A stretch of DNA of 64,000 bases from Heligmosomoides polygyrus polygyrus. Lineage: Eukaryota; Nematoda; Chromadorea; Rhabditida; Heligmosomidae. Position numbers and translations under genes: made by a program. Positions 39,900 through 51,479 of this stretch are shown here, one piece after another (position 1 is the first letter of the stretch; every line of letters starts with the position of its first letter). The stretch spans positions 83,308,408 to 83,372,407 of the forward strand of contig OX377202.1 of NCBI GenBank assembly GCA_947396885.1, given 5' to 3'. The notes beneath the pieces are model-generated. The model worked only from the letters and a program-made list of their open reading frames with translations, did no database searches and was not told the origin of the DNA.

Positions 39900-41195
39900 A
39901 CGAACTCGCTCAAGCTGTGCTAGACTAGCAACTACAATTCTGAATCGCAACAACATGCTATGACAGCCGCCGATGCAATACAAACTGCTGATGCCTTCTG
40001 CTACACCATCCACACCTAAAAGGGAAAGACCTGAAGAATTGATGGAAATGTTGGCTTAGTCCATTGTCGAACTTAAGACGCCGCATTCAAACAGAAATAT
40101 TTCCAGTTGGAGGCAGGCTGATCAACACAAATAAGACGAAGCAGGATTGGTATGATCTCTTGGTAAGGAGGTTAAGCTACAAATTTACGTTTCAAAGAAG
40201 TCTTTTACGTCATTAAATTACTCTCTCGTTGTATAAAACATGCATATCATCTGTACACCGTGAGATTTAAGATATTTGCAGTCTTACAGTAACAATGCCG
40301 GGTGGTTAAAAGCAAGCTCGGGGTGGAAGAAAGTCAACGTCGTCAAGTAACCAGTAGCACATGCTTTCGTATGACTAGAAACTGTTGTCGTGGACGTTAA
40401 TTGAAAGCGTTCATTTAAATTTCCACTTCTACTTTCTACACCCCAAATTCAATGCAATCAGTAAACAGTAAATCCTGATCCGCAGATCCTAGGAGTCTCG
40501 ACATTTGAAGTATGAAACACTACTCATAAGCTCACAAGTAACGCCTTAGCGATTGCACCATTAGCCGCAGTACTATTTTTTCTGTGAAAAATAAGTGCTT
40601 TCGTTCTCCACTGCCGGGGCTAAGGAGGAGAGGTACAAAAAGAATGGCTTGTAAATGATGGATTTCACCTATCACATGAGCACCGAACACAATGAGGCTC
40701 ATTGACCACTCTTTTCATGTTTCAATTCAATTGCTTAGGTTTACAGACACACTCTCGGAACATACTCTAAAGCTGTTCAGAGATTCGCTGAGTAATACTG
40801 GCAGCGCCAGAGTCGATATTCTTCGTTCGCCTCGTTCTTCGAGACTGCCGTTACTAGTAAGCGGCCTAGTTTCCGCGTAGCTGAGCGTTTCCAGGTCAAC
40901 TCACCAATACTCATTACAACACCCAATTACTAACAGATCCTTAGCAGACTAAAGCTGTTGCATGCTGGCTGGATAGTTCACTGAACAACACGAGATTGTG
41001 AATGAACGGGCTTTCAGGACACCAGTTTTGGGTGAAAGTGCTTTCTTGAATGCATAGACGCAACAGAATGAGGAATAAGCATATCCTCTCCACCACAGTT
41101 ATATTATTTTTATTTATTACGGGGAATATTTCATGTATCACCAGTGCATCACTACATTAGCGAAAACAAAGGTGAATGAAACGTTTCTGCTCTTA
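39900..41195. other. No confident gene
   Basis: A minus-strand region at 40700-40900 is open in two frames (SLEERGERRISTLALPVLLS in one) and could hide an exon; no family or clean splice pair. Confidence 0.35.
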
Positions 41196-41198
41196 CTA

Positions 41199-42412
41199 TT
41201 AGATTGATGCATAAGTTCTCGGACATTTGAGGCATGAAATATTTTTTACCACAACATACGAACAACAATATCAAATCATTTGAAGTAACCACCCTTTACA
41301 TCAATTGTCTTTCGCCAACGTGCTGGTGCCTCCTTGACATCCTCTCGGTTCCTAAATTGTTGGCCGTCCAAATTGCGTTGAAGGCTTGAAAACAAATGAT
41401 AATCAGAAAGAGCGAGACTTGGTGAGTAAGGCGGATGTGGAAGAACGGTCCATCCGTAGTCCGTCAACTCAGCCGCCGTCGCTCTAGCAATATGCGGTCT
41501 AGCGTTGTCGTGTTGAAAATACACCTTCACTTGCTCTCCTCGTGTGGTTTGACGTTGTGCCCTCAACTTCCTCAGTTGGTTGACGTAAACCTCTGCCGTC
41601 ACTGTTATCCCTTCGTCCAGCAGCTCCCAGTATTCTACGCCAAGAACGCTCCAACAAATGCATAGCATCGCCTTCTTCACGTGAAGGTCGGGTTTCGGAA
41701 CGTCCTCTGCCTCTCCAGTTGCGTCAACCCACTGTGCACGCCGGTGATAATTAGAGTAGAGTATCCACTTCTCATCCCCGGTGATAAGGTTGTCCAGCCA
41801 TCCGTGGGTACGTCTGAGGGCAAGGAGAGACAGAGCGACATCGGCTCTGCGATCCATGTCATGTTGTGTCAAGTCGTGAGTACCCAGCGACCCAATTTTT
41901 GCACCTTGCCAGTCGACTTCAATCCTCGAACGACTGTTGAGTGACTAACACCAAGAGTGCTTGATAGTTCGCGAGTGGTTTGGTGTGGGTCAGCTTCCAC
42001 TCTACTTCGGAGACCATCCAAATCCAGTGTCATCGGGCGCCCTTCTCGTTCATTATCTTCAACGGAGAATTCACCAATTGCAAACTTCGAGAACCACTGG
42101 TACACAGTACTTCGAGCAGGAGCACTTACGTTGTAAACATCCTTCAGGCAACGATACGATTTGTTGGCATTGAGGCCAGATTGATGCAGGAATAACATGA
42201 CGTGCCGAATATGCGTCTCAGTTGGGATGAATTTCTTAGCCATAATAGCTGACGTTAACAACGCAGAAGTAAATGTTAGGAACAGTTTCGTAGCTCTTTC
42301 CTTTCTCTATCGATCGATCATTTTCGCGTTGATATATGTGAGAAATTTGGCGGGGAAATGCGCTTTCAATTCAGGAGGGTTCAAATGTCTGAGAACTTAT
42401 GCACCAACCTAA
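41199..42412 (-). mobile_element. Mariner transposon, near intact, TA-flanked
   Basis: 1,214 bp. Left end TTAGATTGATGCATAAGTTC; right end, read inward, TTAGGTTGGTGCATAAGTTC. Both continue CGGACATTTGA or CAGACATTTGA. TA duplications sit at 41197-41198 and 42413-42414. Length, termini and TA targets fit a full mariner. The same terminus occurs alone at 19.29 kb. Confidence 0.95.
41276..42243 (-). pseudogene. Mariner transposase with one frameshift
   Basis: The ATG at 42243 begins MAKKFIPTETHIRHVMLF. A helix-turn-helix region (NANKSYRCLKDVYN, STVYQWFSKFAIGEFSVED) leads to a second helical motif (TTRELSSTLGVSHSTV). After KLGRWV a one-base loss near 41880 shifts the frame. The rest (41276-41872) has DNLITGDEKWILYSN (Asp 1), VKVYFQHDNARPHIARATA (Asp 2) and SPSLALSDYHLF (Asp 3), with exactly 34 residues between the last two. 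The usual SPDLAP is SPSLAL, but all three catalytic Asp are kept. Apart from the shift, the frame is complete, so the copy died recently. Confidence 0.93.
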
Positions 42413-42414
42413 TA

Positions 42415-43520
42415 ATTTTGTACTAAAATCTTAGTAAGGTTCAGTTTTAAAAAACCCCTTTTTGCCGAAGGCTCTGCAGGAAGTTGTTGTTAGGATGGCC
42501 GTCCAATAGTTTTGGAAAATAACCCTACCCACAGTTACTCTAGGGCAACAGGTTGAAATGTGGATTCCTAGGATCTATGAGTTAAAATATAACTTTATTT
42601 ATTGTATTGAATTAGGAGTGTAGTAGAATTTAAATAAACGCTTACAGGTAAAACTACTTGTCCCAGAATGGGTAGGATAAGTCTCCTACCCCGGTTTGAT
42701 AATTGAAAATTGTTGACAAGTTAGACCCTATGATCGTTTCCCGCAGAGCCGAAGCTGATTTTCCAACTCTGAACCTTGCTCAGTTTTTAGTACGAAAATT
42801 TGTAAGAGTCAGAGGATTCGGTCATCTTTGATTTCGCTAATGTGGTGCCTCGCTATCATCCTTGACGGAGTGGTCTCACCTCAATTTGGTTAAGAGCGTT
42901 TTTACCATTATGCTCTTAAAAATAACACGGATTTTCTTCATTTCTCTCCTTGTTCTTTGTAATCACCTGGATATGGTTGTACGTCCTGAACAAATAATCG
43001 CTGATTTCGTTTAAGTTGAAAAACGAGAGTAATATATGAATATAGTAGTAGTATGAGGTTATGGACGGGTTTCGGAGTTCATGTACGACTTAGGTGTGTT
43101 GCAAAAGGTTTGAAACAGTTTCAGTGCTCAGACAACATTCTCAGATGGGAATTTATGTGATTAAATAGTTAAAGGCACCTCAGAATACTAGTCTTGCAAT
43201 CTTAATATGTGTAAAGTTGTAAGTAATCTTAGATGGTCCAAACTATACACTGTTGAAGTCGAAAAGAATACGAAGTCAAATTACTATGAAAGGCGAGAAA
43301 TGTCCTATGAAAGGACTCCATGTCAACAGGGCTTAAACTATCAATAGAACAAACAAAGCGGTACGAATCATGGGTGCATGGCACAATCTCTACGCGATCA
43401 CGTCCCAAAAACCGTCAGTTTCTTGCAACTTAAAATACTCTGGAAACATTATCTTGCCACAAAACTCATGATTCTATGATACTTTTTCCATTTAGTTGGA
43501 TTTCTACAATGTAACTTTGT
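42415..43520. other. No recognised feature
   Basis: AT-rich, stop-laden on both strands. Confidence 0.5.
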
Positions 43521-43534
43521 TCGCATCTCTATGT

Positions 43535-44125
43535 TCAGTTTTCTGGACATTTTTTTGGCCATTTTCCCAGAAAACAGAAAAAATTATCCAAAATGGCCAG
43601 AAAATCAGAAAACAGAAAACAGAAATTCGACCCATCCCTGGTTGGAGCCTCAGTCTGCGGCACGTAAACTGGAGGCTGCACAGGAACATTGGGTGCGGCG
43701 GGTGGAACGTAGACAGGAACATCCTGTGCAGGTGGTACATAGTCCGGCGTAACTGATAATGGCGGCAGCGTGATTGGAGCCTCAGTTGGCGATTCAGCCC
43801 GAACTTCTGGCGGTAGTACATACGCTGGAGTCATCGGATTCCGAGCTGGAGCAGTTGGTGGTCCTACCGGCTCGTAGGGCTCCTTGGGTGGCTCGTACGG
43901 TAGAGGAGCTTCTGGAACCGATGGCGGTGGTGGCAGTGGAGGAACATCGTAACTTTCCTTCTTCAACTGCTCACCTAGGTGTGCGATTTCTTCAACCGTC
44001 TTCACCGCGTCGGCATCCGCCGCAGACTCTTCTTTCGGAAAATGTAGTCGACTAGGAAGCCGCTCTAGATTGTAGTTAGTCGTTGATGTTAGACTTAATA
44101 TTGCCAGAAGGACAGGAACAGACGT
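43535..44125 (-). pseudogene. Proline-rich secreted-type ORF, possible retrocopy of a trans-spliced mRNA
   Basis: One open frame without introns. A hydrophobic start, SVPVLLAILSLTSTTN, looks like a signal peptide. Next come ERLPSRLHFPKEESAADADA and the helix VEEIAHLGEQLKKESYD, then about 100 residues of Pro/Tyr/Val/Glu-rich sequence (PYEPPKEPYEPVGPP, PVYVPPAAPNVPVQPPVYVP). No ATG precedes the hydrophobic run; the expected position (44123-44125) is ACG. Twelve nt upstream is ACCCAAGTTTGAG, the last 13 nt of the SL1 leader. At the 3' end (below about 43640) the frame runs into a CAGAAAA-type low-complexity repeat. A single exon of an ordinary gene is the alternative. Confidence 0.5.
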
Positions 44126-44154
44126 TAAGGATTACTCCTCAAACTTGGGTTATT

Positions 44155-44560
44155 TATTTATTTATTTATTGAATACGTCACATAGACGTGCCATAGTCAA
44201 AAACATCAGACAGGCAGAAAGTTAGAACAGAACACGTAATGGGTAATTAAACTAGTAAGGGTAACGTTAACAAAGTATTAGGCTTCTAGAGGTGGTACAT
44301 TCGCGTTGAAGTTTCGGCATTCGCTCAGGAGACGTTATCGTTACTAACAATAAGAGAGAGCTTTGAGAGACAGTATTCTACGCAGTACGACAGCATTACA
44401 AGACTTCTCGATGAAATATGACAAAGTAGCACTGCAAGTTTGGCTAGAGGTGCCCTGCCGGAATATGCCGTGGCTTCCTTGAATTGTTCAAGCAGTTACA
44501 CTGTCAATTTTTAACCGATTCTGAATTATTTTTGAACGACGTTTCACATTTTTATTTAGC
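44155..44560 (-). mobile_element. Possible LINE 3' tail
   Basis: The minus strand ends with ATGGCACGTCTATGTGACGT, then ATTCAATAAATAAATAAATA, close in layout to the CR1-like 3' end at 21.96-22.0 kb (CATTTCGGCAC and AATAAATAAATAAA). Upstream no RT motif is readable. Confidence 0.3.
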
Positions 44561-44589
44561 ATTCTGTTTAACATTTATTTAGCATAGTT

Positions 44590-44880
44590 AAACATCGTCG
44601 TAACGCAGTCGGAGGAGGCGCCGGCTACCGCGTGCAGCCGATTCCAGCCGCTTCGTTCAGGTTTCCGCGCAGGCCATCCATACCTTCCATTCCTCTGGGG
44701 TCGGTGATTTGGTTTACCAGACTTGTCGAAGAATAAAGCACTTACTTGTTCATTGACCGGCCACAATCATTGTATAGGCCAGATAAGCGTTCAAATTGCC
44801 TCCACGACATCCCGTAGAAGTAGAGTGCGCGACGGATTCCAAATGGTAATTAGTAACACCATCGATTATCCTTTTATATA
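44590..44880 (+). mobile_element. tRNA-derived SINE
   Basis: Head TAACGCAGTCGGAGGAGGCG and TTCGTTCAGGTTTCC, then CATTCCTCTGGGGTCGGTGA, GACTTGTCGAAGAATAAAGC, GGCCACAATCATTGTATAGG and GCCTCCACGACATCCCGTAG, ending ATTATCCTTTTATATAAC. Confidence 0.8.
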
Positions 44881-45359
44881 ACATTTTTAAGATTTAATTA
44901 GGGTTTTTAATAAGCATACCATTTGCTTCTACAAATGTTCAAGATTTTTGTGCTATAGTCAAATGAACGTGAAATAGTTTGAACCAATATTAGCCACTCC
45001 TCGAAACACCCTCGGCGCCGTTTTGGCTGAAGGAGCGGCGCGTAGGTGTTTAATGTCTGAAGCCTGAAATGGCCACCAGAGAGTTCGGCTTGACGACCGG
45101 AGCCCGACGGGTCTGCCAGTTCTAGAATACCTCCAGTCGTAGGCTAAGCGAAGGACGACGACAGCACGCTGTTGAGTCGAGTGTACATGAAGAAGGTTAG
45201 CACAGAGAAGCTTGATTTCACACGCCGTAGACCCATAAAAACAAGGATAAGTCATTGATCAGCTTGCTGGTGAGTTCATGGATTAGGCGAGAATATGCGT
45301 CACTGGTTCCACAACGCTGTTGTCGACGGCGCGAGCATTTATAACGTCGTATTCGGCAG

Positions 45360-45545
45360 CTTTCAGGCGTGAGACAGCGCAGTCGGGGAAGGTGGGCGCC
45401 ATCGCGAGCATTAGATAACGGGTTTCTAGTTCGCATTTCTCGCCCAGGCCATCAAGCGTTCATCACTACGGGGTCGCTGAGTTGGTACCAGACTTGTCTG
45501 GGAAGAATAAAGCACTGACTTGTTATCGGCTGGTTATGAAGATTA
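45360..45545 (+). mobile_element. tRNA-derived SINE, 3'-truncated
   Basis: Head ACAGCGCAGTCGGGGAAGGT, then box-B-like TTTCTAGTTCGCATTTC, CACTACGGGGTCGCTGAGTT and CAGACTTGTCTGGGAAGAAT. The copy stops after TGTTATCGGCTGG. Confidence 0.75.
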
Positions 45546-45659
45546 AGACAGAAGAGCTGCTGGTCGAAGAGCTTAAAAAGTCTCTTCTGGAAAGATTTTT
45601 TCTGCTCCCCGCCCTCCGGGTTCCCACTATGTTAAGCGTGTATTGCTACTTGAGCAATC

Positions 45660-46265
45660 AATTGTCGTTGCCTGCCGTCCCGTTGATCATCCAGTTGCTC
45701 GAGCGGGCGTCAGCAACCTATTATTATTAGCTCCGCTCCTTTCGCCCCTGTCATGTATCAGAGTGCTCCAGTGAATCCTCCTCGCTCCAGGAATACGAAG
45801 AGCGTCTCATCGTTCGTTCAGGGCTTTCACGAAGAAGTCCAACCAACGCGTTGGAGGGTGTCCTGGTGTTCTCTTGACATCCTGCCGAATTCAGTCAGTG
45901 ACGGCTCTCGTTCAGCGAATGTTTGCGAAGAGCATTAAGTGGCCGACTCACCTAATTTTCGAGGACGTGGGCCATGTCTCTGATCTTCGAACGTCGACGA
46001 AGTTCGGAAATCCGGATGCCTTCTCTCATTTGCGTGAACCGTGTCACTTCAAGCATCGTCTTCCTGATTCCAAACTGCGCGACACTGATCGCGTGTTCAT
46101 CCTGCTTTTGTATGGCCCAGATTTCTGAGGCGTACGTTAGGGCAGGAAGAGCAGTGGAGTCGCATAGGTGGGAACGAACATGGACGTTCTTCGTCTTCTG
46201 CACGACTTCGATGCTCTTGAAAGCCTTTCAAGACGCTCGTTTCTCCTGCCAGCCCTGGCGCTAGG
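45660..46265 (-). mobile_element. RTE LINE, C-terminal fragment
   Basis: The minus strand reads KTKNVHVRSHLCDSTALPAL, TYASEIWAIQKQDEHAI, QFGIRKTMLEVTRFTQMREG and RISELRRRSKIRDMAHVLEN. After stops it continues into the tail CQGTPGHPPTRW, FFVKALNER and RIHWSTL. This tail matches the 3' end of the LINE at 54-56.6 kb, and here the middle part deleted in that copy is present. Confidence 0.85.
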
Positions 46266-46315
46266 TCGTCGGGTTGACTCCGCGACCCAGACACACCTGG
46301 TCAGAGACAAATATT

Positions 46316-46345
46316 AGGTTGGTGAAAAAGTCTTGCACCAAAAAT
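46316..46345 (+). mobile_element. Solo mariner-type terminus
   Basis: TTAGGTTGGTGAAAAAGTCT, preceded by TA, resembles in inverse form the right terminus of the mariner relic at 51.99 kb (AGGTTGGTGGAAAAGTCC). No transposase frame follows. Confidence 0.55.
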
Positions 46346-46599
46346 TTTGAAATCTTTTCAAGATTTAACAGGAACTTCCAAGTACTCGACTTGGGTACTC
46401 TACCAACTCGGGAGTCGGGCAAGGCTTCGCGACTGACTATCGCTCAGTCTCTCCTTGCTCGTTTCCGGAATAAGTGTCAAGTCCGGGTCCTGCGTCCATC
46501 GGACCTCCGGTGTCAATCGATGTCGATATTTGTCTTACCGTCAGTACCCTCCTCTATTAGAGCACTCTCTCCTCTGGACCCTTCTTCTCTTCGGTGGCC

Positions 46600-46800
46600 A
46601 AGTGGCGGAGTGGCGTTCTACCCTCCGCCCTTTAAACAGAGGCGTGGCAAATGTCTGCGCCTTCACTATCTCGTAAGGCAGCCACTGAACTCTCGAGCAA
46701 GCCTAGGGGGTTGGGGGTGTGCGGGCCAGGGGGACGAGGGGGTAGAACGCTCGACCCCCGTGGCCAAACCCGTTTGAACGAGGATGGGGAGCGGTCCAAG
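46600..46800 (+). repeat. Second tRNA-related repeat family, copy 1
   Basis: Starts with box-A-like GTGGCCAAGTGGCGGAGTGG. It contains GTGGCGTTCTACCCTCCGCC, GAGCAAGCCTAGGGGGTTGG and GGACGAGGGGGTAGAACGC. The last three recur, with changes, on the minus strand of 61.92-62.04 kb. The hAT element to the right is inserted directly behind it. Confidence 0.5.
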
Positions 46801-48485
46801 GGAGCCGCACCAGGGGTGTGCGTAAATGAAATCCGAAATTTCGTAAATCGTAAATCGTAAATCGTAAGGATGTCCTGACGTGCAGAGCAGTACAACTAGT
46901 TTTACTTGCTGTTATTCAAAAGTGATCCAATATTTATATATGTATTGTGTTATTTTCAGCTCAAGCCGGACAGTTTTCTTCCCAAACTTTTGCTTTTTTA
47001 ACCTTTCTTTTTCATTTTAGTCGGACACTTTCTACATCAATCATTACACCTTTCAAGAAAGTCGATAAATTGTCGATTCAAATACCCTATTTTCACCAAT
47101 GCATGGCCATCCAAGACACTATGGAGACTGAAAAATTTTTAAAAATTCACCGCGGACTCTCGACGAAAGCAGCAGCTATATGACACCCAGAAATTCCTCC
47201 ACTTTTTACACTTTGAAATTCGTTCAGAAACACTGACAGTAGGATATGAAACTTGCGACCACCGAAACAACGATCATATTTCTTGGCACGCTCTGTAGTA
47301 GCTTTTGAATTGAAAGCGTAATGTGTACCCTTTTTAAGGCGTCTCCAGTTTGATTCCACAGACATCCAATTTGGTTTGGAAGATGTCTTGTTTGATTTTT
47401 GAAAATCCAAGTTGAGTTGGGAAGAATGCAGATTAAAGTGGAAAATGGTTCTTTTTGATTTCTAAAAAACGTTTTAAAAATGACAAAGAAAACTGTAAAT
47501 ATAATAAAACATCACATGAAGGTAGTTAAACATAGAATGTGTAATGAGAAGGTAGCTAGCAACCTCATCCACCGCGCAATACCCAATTTTATGTCTCTGG
47601 GAACTGTAGGGCGATTTAGACACTTTAAAAGAAAGAAATTCAAAACTTCCTAACAAAAGTCTCAACATTTCCGAAACATCGACCGACAATATCAGGCTTC
47701 GGCGCTATGATGCTTGAAGGATGTTACTCTCCAGAAAGCTTGAGTAGCACGGACAAAGAAAAAAGAGCTGACGCGGAGGAGAGCACAGATTTTGGCAGAC
47801 GAAGAGATTTCGGAGTGTGGCCCGACTAGCGCACCCGTTTTAAAAATGCCTACATCCTGGAATTACTTCCCTTGCCAGAACGCGGAGGTAAACAAAGATG
47901 AATGTGTGATTGTAAAGAAGAAATAACAGTGCTCTCGAAGTCTAAACTTTTGCCGCCAGTTCTGTAACGAACGCGTGCTCTCGGAGAGTACGCAGCATTC
48001 TAAGCCGGGTTAGGCAAGGTGAGCTAGACAACCTCAACCATGCCGCTTGAAGGGGAGACCAAAACTGCCAAAAGCACTTCGACTATTTCTTTGAATAAGT
48101 TCCAAGTTTGTTTTTACAGCACTTTGAATACCCATTTGCTCCGCAATATATAGAGCGTACAATGCTGATCCATTGACCCATCAGTGATTTCCATATGATC
48201 TTTCCATATGATTCTAGTAATCGTCTACACCCCGCCTCCAATCACGCATGATATTCCATCATGCCTTGCATCAGTCCTCTTCGGAGGGAGTAGCTTGAAT
48301 CGTCTATGAATAGACTGACCAAGTGGTAGTTACCTTTTAGGATGTGAATTGGCAAATACTCATTTCTTTTCCCTACAAAATAGCGTCAAATATCTTTCTG
48401 TGGGCTGGAATGAAACTTTCGTCGACAGTAGAAGTGCCTTGCTAGAAGAGGGGAGTCCAATCGTCCAGTGACCTTATTTTTTGCT

Positions 48486-48530
48486 CCGTCACGCCTATCG
48501 GCGTGCTTCGCACTTGCGCGCTTCGCGCGA
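48486..48530. repeat. Double-hairpin repeat, copy 2
   Basis: TCACGCCTATCGGCGTG, then GCACTTGCGCGCTTCGCGCG, the same two hairpins as at 13118-13172. It lies inside the hAT element, so it was either carried along or inserted there. Confidence 0.75.
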
Positions 48531-48659
48531 TGTTGCAGTACCACTAAGCTAAGGACAATCACATCAAGTTAGCTGCTCTACTTGTACAGCCTTTTTCCCT
48601 ACCTAGCAGTACAAAAGGCTCTCAGTACGTACAGTATATAGTATGACGATTATGATATA

Positions 48660-48960
48660 TATTGGTTCCTCACTACTGGTCCTCCCTTAGTGAAACGGTC
48701 CCCCATTACTGGTACTGGCCTCCCTGAATGATCCACCCTTAGCGAACGACGTCTTCGGCACGCCTTCTGAATCCCCAGGCACATTGGACGATTTCGGCAC
48801 GTCTAACTGAATCACCAAACGCATTGAGCGACGTCTTTGGCACGTCTTCTGAGTTCCAGGCACGTCATGCGACGTATTCATGACGTGCCTGGGATTCAGA
48901 AGCGTGCCAAAGACGTCCATCAACTGTACGTCTTCTGAATCCCCTGGCATGTAGAAAACG
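48660..48960. repeat. Inverted and tandem repeat block inside the hAT element
   Basis: ACGTCTT.GGCACG.CTTCTGA units recur about every 50 bp. The core is a long hairpin: left arm 48830-48869 (GACGTCTTTGGCACGTCTTC...) and right arm 48879-48917 (ending GCGTGCCAAAGACGTC), with a 9-nt loop and few mismatches. The flank resembles the GGTCC-rich repeat of 13-15 kb. Confidence 0.8.
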
Positions 48961-49339
48961 TCTGGATATTTTCCTGACGAATTTCCCCCATTCTCCCCTA
49001 TTTCATGACTATTTGTGCGGCGGCGCCGACCGATAGCGTGACTCAGCGCTTAGCGCGTAATTATATAGTATGATTATGTAGCGTTGTTGCTTCTATGCTT
49101 CTACTTTACAACAGGTCTGGTGGCAAATCGCAGTCCTTTCTGTATTAGAGAAATGCAAAAGTCAGCTAAGCAAAGAACTCTGTCGAGACGCGCGACACCT
49201 GTGCACAGTACTTTGTGCTCTGTCATGGTTCGACATCAAAACATAGACACTAAAAACGAACAGAGGGAATGAGCGATACTTTTCACATGGGCACATCTTT
49301 ACATCACGGGCTGCATCGCCCCATTTGGAGCTAGATCAA

Positions 49340-49468
49340 AGATCATATTTACGAAAATTTACGATTTACGACCCAAAATGTCGTAAATCGTAAATCGTAA
49401 AAAATTTGCCAAAAATCGCCGTAAATCGTAAAATCGTAAATCGTAAATCGTAATTACGCACACCCCTG
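49340..49468. repeat. Subterminal CGTAAAT array of the hAT element
   Basis: More than a dozen CGTAAAT or ATTTACG units in both orientations. The other end (46815-46868) has four to five. The asymmetry between the two ends is typical of hAT elements. Confidence 0.85.
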
Positions 49469-49476
49469 AGCCGCAC

Positions 49477-51150
49477 CGCGCAAGACTCGAGCGACCGCGG
49501 CGCAAGTCCAAAAACAGTCTTGTCTTCTCTTCGACAAGGACAGCCGGTGTGGGCACTCGGCCACTCACTCTTTTTACTTTTTCCATGAATTTCGTCTTAT
49601 CACACGCCGTAGGAAGGCATCTAGCTCATCACAGTGTCTACTTGTGTGAGTTAACGAGGATATACCTTCGCGAACGCGGTTTTTGGGACGATTGAAGCCA
49701 TCGAGTCTCGTTCTTGTCTGCTACCCTAGTAAATGGGGGGGGGGGGGTACTGAGTATCCTTAAGCGTACACAACTGTAGACGGATTGAGTCCTTTCCCGC
49801 ACGTCTGCGGTTTATCGCTATTGACAGCGAAGGGTTAGTTCCAGCCCTTGGCACTCTCCGTATTCGTCGCTTATTAATCCATCATTGCCTGTCCCATTCT
49901 TTCGGCCGACTTAAATTTCACTCGCTGCGTGAGAACATCCGGCATCGCTTCTACATATTTGGCTAACTGTTGTGAGCCTAATCCCTCTTCTTTTGCGGTA
50001 GGCTAACCACAGCCCTCATCCGTTGCAGGGTCTTGGAGATCCTCTAGCGTGGGGAAGAGAATAGGAAAGTCCCAAAAGGGCTTAGGGACCCATCTCACCC
50101 CTCAGTAGTGTTGACTCCCCAGTAGTGGTCTTCAGGAATGACATACTTGCCTCCTGATTCTGTCTTGACGGGCTAAGTCGGCGAGAACCTTTAGTGTCGT
50201 GAACACTAGTGAGACCTTCAAGGGGTGCTCTCTTGGGAATAGCCATCCTAGTGAGAGACTACTTACTTAGCAGTCGGCTGGCAGCTCCCTAGTGGCGCTG
50301 TTGTAGCTTGACCTCCTAGGTGGGCACTCTTAGGTACCTAACGTACCATTATAGCCCCAGCATCTTCCAGGTTCAGCCAGGCAGCGTTTTCTGCACGGTA
50401 GTTGCCCCTCACTGCTAAGTGAGAACTATTCTTGAGGATTAGATAAGCTCTCCGGTCGGGTTCGATCTCCACCTCGTGGCTGATTCTCTTCCTTCTTCGT
50501 CCCGTCTGCCGTCATAGCGCGAACACGGAGGGAGTCAAGAGCGCATACAGCCGGTGGGTACCTTCTCCTCGTTGTTCGGCTGAGCCCCGTTTTACGTCTC
50601 ACATACTAACTCACTCTCATCAGTGGCATTTTCACTTTGACATCCTTTTGACAGTTCCTGATTTCGCCGTAGTGTTGTGCTGAATTTGTGTTGAACCGTG
50701 CTGCAGTGTTTGTTTTCTTTTTTATCATAAATTTTTATAAAACAAACGGTGTCCTATATCGTCTGACATACGGCTCAGCCGTCAGGTACATAGGAGAGGC
50801 GGTCAAAATAAACGTTAGGGGACCTTAGGTAACCGTTCTGTGTTGTCAAGTCGGAATTGGTACCGGTAGCTTAGGGAAAGCTTAACGAACTAAATCATCA
50901 TGTCGGTAGACGTGCCCGGTGTAGCTACTTCCCAGAGTCCTTCTCCTGTCATCAACTGACAGTGCAGAAGGCCAACTAAGTTCTCCGGGTGGAGAAGCAG
51001 GCAGGCCGGTTGGCACAGATAACCATGCACCCACCTGCGGACTGAGTCGGGAGACGTGTATATTTTATTCAACACTATACACAATGCCAACATCAACAAT
51101 AACTTAAAACTTCGGCATCGATGTTACCTCCCGCTCAAACGCAAACGCAA
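49477..51150. other. No recognised gene; moderate GC
   Basis: 49477-49600 continues the pre-insertion sequence. A G-run lies at 49735-49747. 49990-50600 has long runs without clear frames. A 69-codon minus-strand frame at 50890-51099 and the start of a + frame at 51159-51480 (KLPKLGFTSDQAAVQLVQKA) read like protein but match nothing I know. Confidence 0.4.
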
Positions 51151-51479
51151 AACTTAACATGGGGGCTAATCCGACCCTCAAGTACTGGACCACAGCTTCA
51201 GCAAGACATGTTTTAGACGGTAAGTTACCAAAACTGGGATTCACAAGTGATCAAGCAGCCGTGCAGCTGGTACAAAAAGCCCTGCAAGATGTGCTTAAGT
51301 CGGCTGGCTTAGAGGTACCTCACCGAGCACCAGAGGCGCACAGGAGCTGGGGAGTAGTGCCAGAGCAAGTGCAGCCGGAATCGGCTCCGGATGAGATGGA
51401 CTCAGCAGTAGCCTTGATCCAAAACGTGGTAACCACTTGCGACACAGTTTTAACCGCGCATTTTCGCCATATTTCTCAA

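Larger units (their letters stand above)
46811..49468. mobile_element. hAT-type non-autonomous transposon, 2,658 bp
   Basis: Perfect 15-bp terminal inverted repeats CAGGGGTGTGCGTAA and a perfect 8-bp target duplication AGCCGCAC (46803-46810 and 49469-49476). CAGGGGTG termini with 8-bp duplications are the hAT signature. Both ends carry subterminal runs of CGTAAAT/ATTTACG, the usual type of transposase-binding array. No frame inside resembles a hAT transposase (no BED finger or dimerisation motif), so it probably moves in trans. Inside are a 40-bp-arm hairpin and another dispersed hairpin. Confidence 0.93.
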
